Source of the DNA: Candidatus Bathyarchaeota archaeon
Lineage (GTDB): Archaea > Thermoproteota > Bathyarchaeia > Bathyarchaeales > UBA233
DNA: 8,117 bases
NCBI GenBank assembly: GCA_029907045.1
Contig: JARYMR010000066.1
Span: 1-8,117 of the forward strand
Direction of reading: 5' to 3'
Shown: in pieces, positions 1-4,304 of the stretch
Layout: each line of letters starts with the position of its first letter
Numbering within the stretch: position 1 is the first letter of the stretch
Notes under the pieces: model-generated
Databases searched by the model: none
The model's input: only the letters and a program-made list of their open reading frames with translations
Told to the model about the DNA's origin: nothing
Position numbers and translations under genes: made by a program

Positions 1-1
1 G

Positions 2-259
2 AAACTCATAGACAAGACATTATACAGTTTTAAGAAAAGGGGATGTCACAAGGCAAGGCTTGAAGTCTTTGTAGACAACAAAGAAGCAATTAAGTTCTAT
101 ACCCACCTTAACTTCATACAAGAAGGCTTCCTTCATCAAGACGAAGAAAAGAAAGACATAATTATAATGAGCAAGTTCTTGAGCAAAAAACTATCTACAA
201 AAGAAAAGAGGAAACTTGCATGGATATCTTCATTTGCAACGCTAAAAACATTTTACTAA
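2..259 (+). CDS. GNAT-family N-acetyltransferase, C-terminal part (5' end outside window)
   Basis: The open frame enters from the left edge and ends with TAA at 257-259, giving 85 visible residues. The visible part has the C-terminal half of a GNAT fold: a helix (LIDKTLYSFKKRG), a strand (KARLEVFVDN), then the typical helix and strand where the acyl-acceptor side closes (EAIKFYTHLNFIQEGF), and a final strand (DIIIMSKFL). The pattern N-x-x-A-I-x-F-Y-x-x-x-x-F is characteristic of the family. GNAT enzymes transfer an acyl group from acyl-CoA to an amine. The acyl-CoA-binding loop lies upstream of the window and the substrate cannot be told. A basic tail of about 25 residues follows the last strand. 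The gene converges on the ParB-like gene and their stop codons overlap by four bases. Confidence 0.8.
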   Translation, partial: KLIDKTLYSFKKRGCHKARLEVFVDNKEAIKFYTHLNFIQEGFLHQDEEKKDIIIMSKFLSKKLSTKEKRKLAWISSFATLKTFY

Positions 260-690
260 ATAGTTTTAGGCTTCTCCTTAACGTACTTCTGTTTCCTTCT
301 CAGTTCTAGGTTTCGTTCCATTTTTTCACAGCGTTTATACCATAACCTTTCATAATCATTTTGGGATACGATCCTGTTTTTGAGGTCTGCTATTGTGCGA
401 ATCTTTTCTTTCTTACACCATTTGAGACAGATTTTGTAGGCGTCCCAGTCAAGTTCTTCATATTCCCAATAAACTGGGATTTCGGAAAAGCCATGTAAGA
501 ATGCTGCGAGGGCTCTTGTATGTCCGTCTACAAGGATGATTTCGTTTCCAAGTTTCTTTATTGGTATGGGTTCCATTGATTTTGGATTTTTTTGGTCAAA
601 TGTTTTCATTACTTCGGATAGCTTTTCATAGCTGATGTAGAGTTGGGTTGGTTGTAACTTGTCAAGTTTCATCATAATTGTTTTAGGCAT
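256..690 (-). CDS. Stand-alone ParB/Srx-like domain protein
   Basis: This 144-residue protein is built around a ParB N-terminal-like (ParB/sulfiredoxin fold) domain. The clearest mark is the DGHTRALAA stretch at residues 55-63, matching the G-H-x-R nucleotide-binding motif of ParB-type domains. It is preceded by P-I-P-I-K-K-L-G-N-E (41-50) and followed by a strand IPVYW (71-75). In ParB this fold binds and hydrolyses CTP. Here the ParB HTH domain and dimerisation tail are missing, so a role in chromosome partition should not be assumed. The C-terminal third is helical and basic, with conserved-looking W and C residues (W91, C92, C121). It is the last gene of the leftward operon, 6 bases after the DUF438/PAS gene; its weak SD (GGGAAG) lies in the end of that gene. 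Start at 690 chosen; ATGs at 675 and 672 have no better SD. Function unknown. Confidence 0.8.
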   Translation of the reverse strand: MPKTIMMKLDKLQPTQLYISYEKLSEVMKTFDQKNPKSMEPIPIKKLGNEIILVDGHTRALAAFLHGFSEIPVYWEYEELDWDAYKICLKWCKKEKIRTIADLKNRIVSQNDYERLWYKRCEKMERNLELRRKQKYVKEKPKTI

Positions 691-696
691 GGGCTG

Positions 697-1920
697 TTAT
701 TCTTCCCAATCTAAGAGTCTTTTTTCTCCCTCAATTTTCTTTATGTCTGTTATGTCCTGTGTTACTTCTATGGTTCCCAAATATTTTCCATTTTTGTCCC
801 TAACAGCAAAATATCTAATGTGTATTAGTCGGTCTTTTACTGGAATCCAAAATTCAGCCACATCCTTTTTGCCTTCTTTGAATGAGTCGAGGATGCGGTT
901 TACTATGTGAACGCTTTTTTGCGGATGACATAGCTGCACTTTTCTGCCGATGATGGCTTTTGTTCGGACAAAAACTCTTTTTTCTGCTTTGTTGAAGTAT
1001 TTAACAGTGTCCTCTTTATCAACGAATGTTATGTCAACTGGAAGCGTATCCAACAATGCCTCAATTTCTTCTTTTGTAAGGGTTCCAGTTTCAAACTGCA
1101 ATTTTCCTTCCATCGGTGCTTTTTCCTTTTCAACCTTCTCCATTTCTGGTGCTCCTATCAAATATGAAGGCGTAAAACAACAGTATCCAATTTCATCAAA
1201 TTCGCTTCTTATTTCTTTCCATTCTTCGCTTGTTATAACCCGTAAAGCTGTTGGGAAAAGTATGTTGTTTTCTTTGAAAATGTGGCTTGGAAGAAGACTG
1301 GTTATGGCTTCGACTGTTTCCTTAAGCTGATTTTTGAAATCTTCAAAACTTACGCTACTATATTCTTTTATTAGTTGGCTGAGCTTCTTCTTTTTCTCTC
1401 TTATTTGGTTATGTTCCATCCACATGATTGCTGGAGGTTCTGTAATTCCATGTTTTTCTAAAGTTGGGAAAAGCACGTTTTCCTCTCGTAAATAGTGTTT
1501 TTCCGAGTCTAGCAAGTCTGCGGCTATATGTTCCAGATCATGTATTTCACCATTATCGTATGTTTTGTCGCTTATTTTTTGAACCTTGTTTGCTATGGCG
1601 TTTAGTTTTTCTGTTATTTGTAGCATGATTTTGTGTTCTTCCATGAGGATGTTGATGGGATGATCTGCAGAAACAGCGAGTTTCTGCTTTTCAAGTTGTT
1701 CTCTGAAAACTGCCATATGCACATCGCATAATCTTTGTATCTCTTCTCTTGGCATGCCTTCCCTTATGAGTTCTTCCTCAATTTTCGCAATTTCCAAGGA
1801 GCTTACGCCTTCCAAAACTTGTCTAAACCTTTCTTTAACTTCTTGCGGCGACGCTCCCGTATGCAACTGCCTAATTATTTCCTTTAATATTTTCTTTTTG
1901 TCTTCGGGTATCCCGTTCAT
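697..1920 (-). CDS. DUF438 / hemerythrin HHE / PAS domain protein, putative redox or gas sensor
   Basis: This 407-residue cytoplasmic protein has three parts. Residues about 8-80 match the helical DUF438 domain. Residues about 86-230 form a hemerythrin HHE-type four-helix bundle with likely di-iron ligands H87 and H96 (HPINILMEEH), H142 and E146 (HYLREENVLFP), H170 (MEHNQIR), and H213 and E217 (HIFKENNILFP). After a linker with GYCCFTP (245-251) comes a PAS domain at about 284-396, with GRKVQLCHP (325-333) and the usual PAS end (GTIEVTQDIT). No kinase, HTH or output domain follows, so it may signal by protein contact or modify a partner. Hemerythrins bind O2 or NO, or handle iron; which applies here is inference. 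It starts 2 bases after the flavodiiron stop with SD GGAAG, so the two are almost certainly co-expressed. No truncation is apparent. Confidence 0.9.
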   Translation of the reverse strand: MNGIPEDKKKILKEIIRQLHTGASPQEVKERFRQVLEGVSSLEIAKIEEELIREGMPREEIQRLCDVHMAVFREQLEKQKLAVSADHPINILMEEHKIMLQITEKLNAIANKVQKISDKTYDNGEIHDLEHIAADLLDSEKHYLREENVLFPTLEKHGITEPPAIMWMEHNQIREKKKKLSQLIKEYSSVSFEDFKNQLKETVEAITSLLPSHIFKENNILFPTALRVITSEEWKEIRSEFDEIGYCCFTPSYLIGAPEMEKVEKEKAPMEGKLQFETGTLTKEEIEALLDTLPVDITFVDKEDTVKYFNKAEKRVFVRTKAIIGRKVQLCHPQKSVHIVNRILDSFKEGKKDVAEFWIPVKDRLIHIRYFAVRDKNGKYLGTIEVTQDITDIKKIEGEKRLLDWEE

Positions 1921-1922
1921 GT

Positions 1923-3107
1923 CTATTCTTCCTTAATTTTCTTTGCAAGCGTTTTTCCAAAATCTACAATTTGTTTAATGTGATCTTCCGTTGGTGGACC
2001 ATTAATTTCTAAGGCTCCAACAACTTCCAACTTTGCCGAACCCAAAATTTCTTGAACATGCTTTACTGCGCCTCCGCCCCAACCATAAGAGCTTAAGACG
2101 ACGCCAAATTTTAGTGGAGGACGCAGAGCTTTTACAAGATAAGTGGCGTAAACTGCGAGGGGATGCACACCACCAAGCACTGTTGGTGCTCCTAGGACTA
2201 TGGCTTTTGAATCAACCAAATCCTTTGCTATATCGCCAATATCCGCTGAGGCTAAATTGTATAGGACTATTTCTACGCCTTCAGAAGCTAAAGTTTCAGT
2301 TATTGGTTGAATCATTTTTTCTGTGCTGTTCCACATGGTTGCATAAACTATTATTGCCTTTTGTTTTGTTTCGCCATTAACCCACCTTTTATAAGCGTTT
2401 AAAATGCGTTCTGGATTTTTATGTATGGGTCCGTGGCTTGGCGCTATCATTTCGATTTCCAAATCCCTTATTTTTTCTATGGCTTTTTGTCCCATAATTC
2501 TGAAGGGCATCATTATTTCGCCAAAATATCTCTGGGCGTGAACAATCAAATCTTCCACTTCATCATCATACAATCCCTTAGCTATATGGGAACCAAAGAA
2601 GTCGCATGGAAATAGAATTTTATTTTCTGGCGTGTATGTGAACATGGTTTCTGGCCAGTGGAGCATGGGCGCTTCGATGAACTGGATGGTTTTGTCGCCT
2701 AGGCTTATTTTTTCTTGATCTTTAACTGCGATTATGCGGTTTTCTGGCACTTTGTAAAATGTTTGGGCCATTTTTGCGCCTTTAATGGAAGTTATTAGTT
2801 TGGCTTTGCTATTTATTTCCATTATGTAGGGTATGGCGCCTGCGTGGTCTGGTTCGGCATGGTTCATTATTACGTAATCAATTTCAGTTGGGTCTGTGAT
2901 GAGGCTTATTTTTTCTTCAAGTTCTTTTTCAAAGCCTGGATTAACCGTGTCTATTAGCGCCTTTTCGTCCTTGCCAATAATGAGGTAGGCGTTGTAGGTT
3001 GTTCCTTTTGGAAGTGGGATTAGGGCGTCGAAGAGTTTTCGGTTCCAGTCTCTTACGCCGACCCAGTATATGCCTTTTGAGATTTCGGTTATGTTTCTCC
3101 AATTCAT
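1923..3107 (-). CDS. fprA: FprA-family flavodiiron protein (O2/NO reductase)
   Basis: The 394-residue product has the two-domain flavodiiron core. The metallo-beta-lactamase-like part (about 1-248) keeps the whole di-iron ligand set: H83, E85, D87, H88 (NHAEPDHAG), H150 (LHWPE), D169 (FPCDFFGSH) and H225 (APSHGP). The flavodoxin-like FMN domain (about 250-394) shows YATMWNSTE (255-263), GAPTVLGG (306-313) and SSYGWGGGA (339-347). The family reduces O2 to water or NO to N2O; in methanogens FprA uses coenzyme F420H2 directly, elsewhere rubredoxin is the donor. No rubredoxin domain is fused here, so the donor is open. The start at 3107 is preferred over an upstream ATG at 3281. It gives the normal family length and an SD GGAG 11 bases away. 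The longer form would add an unrelated hydrophobic stretch running across the promoter and into the divergent gene. First gene of the operon. Confidence 0.95.
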   Translation of the reverse strand: MNWRNITEISKGIYWVGVRDWNRKLFDALIPLPKGTTYNAYLIIGKDEKALIDTVNPGFEKELEEKISLITDPTEIDYVIMNHAEPDHAGAIPYIMEINSKAKLITSIKGAKMAQTFYKVPENRIIAVKDQEKISLGDKTIQFIEAPMLHWPETMFTYTPENKILFPCDFFGSHIAKGLYDDEVEDLIVHAQRYFGEIMMPFRIMGQKAIEKIRDLEIEMIAPSHGPIHKNPERILNAYKRWVNGETKQKAIIVYATMWNSTEKMIQPITETLASEGVEIVLYNLASADIGDIAKDLVDSKAIVLGAPTVLGGVHPLAVYATYLVKALRPPLKFGVVLSSYGWGGGAVKHVQEILGSAKLEVVGALEINGPPTEDHIKQIVDFGKTLAKKIKEE

Positions 3108-3118
3108 TTTGGGTTTTT

Positions 3119-3122
3119 CTCC
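3119..3122 (-). promoter_or_regulatory. Shine-Dalgarno site that fixes the fprA start
   Basis: Read on the minus strand, GGAG sits 11 bases before the ATG at 3107. It supports the shorter start over the upstream ATG at 3281. Confidence 0.6.
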
Positions 3123-3131
3123 ATTTTTTGA

Positions 3132-3147
3132 TATTACAATTGTAATA
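3132..3147. promoter_or_regulatory. 16-bp perfect palindrome, candidate operator
   Basis: TATTACAATTGTAATA is perfectly self-complementary, with 8-base half-sites TATTACAA and TTGTAATA. It lies between the divergent fprA and HTH-regulator genes and touches the shared TATA element at 3147-3157. For the fprA side it would lie between the TATA box and the expected transcription start. For the regulator side it occupies the position just upstream of TATA where TFB binds. A dimeric repressor bound here could block both promoters. The binding protein is inferred, not shown. Confidence 0.6.
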
Positions 3148-3157
3148 AAGTATATTT
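3147..3157. promoter_or_regulatory. Shared bidirectional TATA-like element
   Basis: AAAGTATATTT reads as AAATATACTTT on the other strand, so a TATA-like core is present in both directions. With the usual archaeal spacing of about 25 bases, starts would fall near 3179 for the HTH gene and near 3127 for fprA. Those starts give leaders of about 17-20 bases that each include the SD site. It is the only good TATA candidate in this 88-base gap. Transcription starts are estimated, not measured. Confidence 0.5.
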
Positions 3158-3195
3158 CTGCCTTTCTACACAATACAACCAGGAGAAAACATAAA

Positions 3196-3594
3196 ATGCT
3201 AATCCCATGCGAAATAGCAGTAAAATGCCTCTTACCCCCAGTCCGCGCCCTAATAGCCAAAACACTAACCACAAAACACAACCTAACCCAAAAAGAAGCA
3301 GCAAAACTCCTAGGAATAAGTCAACCAGCCATAAGCCTATACGACAGAAAAAGACGTGGAAAAGCCATAAACCTAGAAAACGAACCAGAAATCACAAAAT
3401 TAATAGAGAATCTGGCTGATACATTAGCCAAAGGCAACTTATCCCACAAAGAATTCATTCAAAAGTTCTGTGAAATCTGTAGGGTGATCCGCGCTAAAGG
3501 ACTCTTGTGTCAACTGCACAAAACCTTCGACCCCAAAATTGATGTGGAAAAATGTGAACTATGCCTAACAACAAATGCGTTAAAGTGTATGTAA
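3196..3594 (+). CDS. Archaeal XRE-type HTH transcriptional regulator with Cys cluster (COG2522-like)
   Basis: The 132-residue protein resembles the small archaeal HTH regulators of the COG2522 group. It opens with MLIPCEIAVK and a helix LLPPVRALIAKTL, followed by the helix-turn-helix TQKEAAKLLGISQPAISLYD (31-50), whose second helix SQPAISLYDRKRRG should read DNA. The C-terminal part holds C92, C95, C105, H108, C120 and C123 (CEICRVIRAKGLLCQLH, then CELC), a spacing suited to binding a metal or Fe-S cluster. Further cysteines are C5, C11 and C131. The start at 3196 has SD AGGAG 10 bases upstream and matches the family's usual first residues. An upstream ATG at 3070 would extend through the promoter and antisense to fprA. 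Divergence from fprA, with a palindrome between, makes it the likely regulator of the flavodiiron operon and of itself. Ligand and target are inferred. Confidence 0.85.
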   Translation: MLIPCEIAVKCLLPPVRALIAKTLTTKHNLTQKEAAKLLGISQPAISLYDRKRRGKAINLENEPEITKLIENLADTLAKGNLSHKEFIQKFCEICRVIRAKGLLCQLHKTFDPKIDVEKCELCLTTNALKCM

Positions 3595-3614
3595 ATGGTT
3601 AGGTTAATGGCGTT

Positions 3615-3633
3615 AAGAGTCAACTCTTTATAG
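3615..3633 (+). promoter_or_regulatory. Putative promoter of the 3668 gene: TATA element next to a short inverted repeat
   Basis: TTTATAG at 3627-3633 lies about 38 bases before the ATG at 3668, which would start transcription near 3656, just at the SD GGGAG (3656-3660, 7 bases from the start). The inverted repeat AAGAGT-CA-ACTCTT (3615-3628) overlaps the left edge of this TATA element. It could be a small operator or part of a weak hairpin after the HTH gene. Read-through from the HTH gene is also possible because only 73 bases separate the two genes. Confidence 0.4.
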
Positions 3634-3667
3634 TGCAAGCTCTATCCAAAAGAATGGGAGATTAGTT

Positions 3668-4165
3668 ATGGGATATTTGGCTGTTTGGAAAGTTTTGGAA
3701 GAAATGATTTTGGAATTTCGAAAAAGAGGCATAACAATTCCAGCCGAAGTTATGGATAACCTAAAATCTGCCAGAATAATGATTAAAATTTTAAAAGCAG
3801 ACCCCACTCGCGGAGAAACTATGCAAAAAATTGAAGAATACCTAAGCAATGTGGAATCTTACCTCATATCTGAGGGGCAGAAAGAATTTGGAGTTGAATA
3901 CGTGGATAAGTGGCTTAAAAGATTGGATGAAGCCAGCATGCGGTTTCCAGACTTGGAAGAGAAGGAAACAAGGTTTGTCCCCGGGTTGCCGCGGGACCAG
4001 AAGTGGATTCGTGTTAAGCCTTCTGCTGAATTGCCTATTGAAAAATTGGAACTAATGGCTAAAGAATTGAATTTATTATGTGAACTTCAAAGTGATGGGT
4101 GTCTGCTTGTTTATGGCGGAGACTCATGCCTAAAAGAGTTTGTCAAGAAAATGGCTAAAAAATAG
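3668..4165 (+). CDS. Conserved archaeal protein, probably DUF2096 family
   Basis: The product has 165 residues, is soluble and carries no signal peptide or membrane segment. I recognise it, with moderate certainty, as the archaea-specific DUF2096 family of unknown function. The first 70 residues look like a helical bundle (GYLAVWKVLEEMILEF; a second helix KSARIMIKIL; a third KIEEYLSNVESYL). A loop then carries FVPGLPRDQKWIRV (103-116), which looks like a conserved core. The C-terminal end is mixed alpha/beta (LPIEKLELMAKELNL, then GCLLVYGG, then LKEFVKKMAKK). SD GGGAG, 7 bases upstream, supports the start at 3668. It sits on the same strand as smc and scpA, 139 bases before smc, and could be transcribed with them or from the separate promoter at 4230. 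A link to chromosome organisation is suggested only by position. No catalytic motif was recognised. Confidence 0.75.
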   Translation: MGYLAVWKVLEEMILEFRKRGITIPAEVMDNLKSARIMIKILKADPTRGETMQKIEEYLSNVESYLISEGQKEFGVEYVDKWLKRLDEASMRFPDLEEKETRFVPGLPRDQKWIRVKPSAELPIEKLELMAKELNLLCELQSDGCLLVYGGDSCLKEFVKKMAKK

Positions 4166-4167
4166 TA

Positions 4168-4226
4168 TTATAAACTGGAAAATAGCGTTAAAAAGTACAT
4201 AACCGTTAAAGCTTGATGTTATAAAC
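4168..4226 (+). repeat. Two pairs of short direct repeats upstream of smc
   Basis: TTATAAAC occurs at 4168-4175 and 4219-4226, and CGTTAAA at 4186-4192 and 4204-4210. The order is A-B-B-A with gaps of 10, 11 and 8 bases. A related CGTTAAG is found at 3611-3617 in front of the DUF2096-like gene. The repeats could be factor-binding sites or chance in an AT-rich gap; TTATAAAC can itself serve as a TATA box. Confidence 0.35.
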
Positions 4227-4255
4227 ACTTTTATAGAAAAATCATACAAAAGTGT
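4225..4255 (+). promoter_or_regulatory. Putative smc promoter: TATA element inside an inverted repeat
   Basis: TTTATAG at 4230-4236 is the same 7-base element found before the upstream gene. At the usual spacing it would start transcription near 4259 and give a leader of about 46 bases. The inverted repeat ACACTTTT (4225-4232) and AAAAGTGT (4248-4255), 8-base arms with a 15-base loop, brackets this TATA element and the region where the polymerase machinery assembles. That makes it a possible operator. An alternative TATA box is TTATAAAC at 4219-4226. Confidence 0.45.
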
Positions 4256-4270
4256 CTGTGATAAGATAAG

Positions 4271-4292
4271 TTCATCTTCCGAGGAAGGTGAG
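4271..4292 (+). promoter_or_regulatory. Leader hairpin including the likely smc Shine-Dalgarno
   Basis: The 5' arm TTCATCTTC (4271-4279) pairs with GAAGGTGAG (4284-4292) across a CGAG loop. Two of the nine pairs are G-U. The 3' arm contains AGGTGA (4286-4291), the best match to the 3' end of archaeal 16S rRNA, 13 bases before the ATG at 4305. Folding would hide the ribosome site, which hints at translational control of smc. The long SD spacing weakens this. Confidence 0.45.
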
Positions 4293-4304
4293 GGCGTAAA
4301 CTGA

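Noticed and set aside
256..690. ParB-like gene as a chromosome-partition parB working with smc
   Set aside because: It lacks the HTH domain, no parA or parS-like site was seen, and it belongs to the opposite-strand operon.
950..1330. 126-residue + strand frame opposite the DUF438/PAS gene
   Set aside because: It is Ser/Phe-rich and antisense to a gene with clear domains, with no recognisable motif of its own.
3070..3195. Upstream extension of the HTH regulator to an ATG at 3070
   Set aside because: It would run antisense through the start of fprA and through the promoter and palindrome. The ATG at 3196 has a good SD and gives the expected family N-terminus.
3108..3281. Upstream extension of fprA to an ATG at 3281
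   Set aside because: The extra 58 residues cross the promoter and part of the divergent gene, have no family match, and make the protein longer than usual.
3207..3419. Asn/Thr/Pro/Lys-rich reading frame on the + strand inside the HTH gene
   Set aside because: It is a low-complexity shadow caused by the A+C-rich composition, and has no SD.
3595..3667. Intrinsic terminator at AAGAGT-CA-ACTCTT after the HTH gene
   Set aside because: A two-base loop is too tight and no T-run follows. It overlaps a TATA-like element, so a promoter role is more likely.
4166..4304. Replication origin upstream of smc
   Set aside because: AT-rich with short repeats, but no long origin-recognition-box repeats and no orc1/cdc6 gene nearby in the window.
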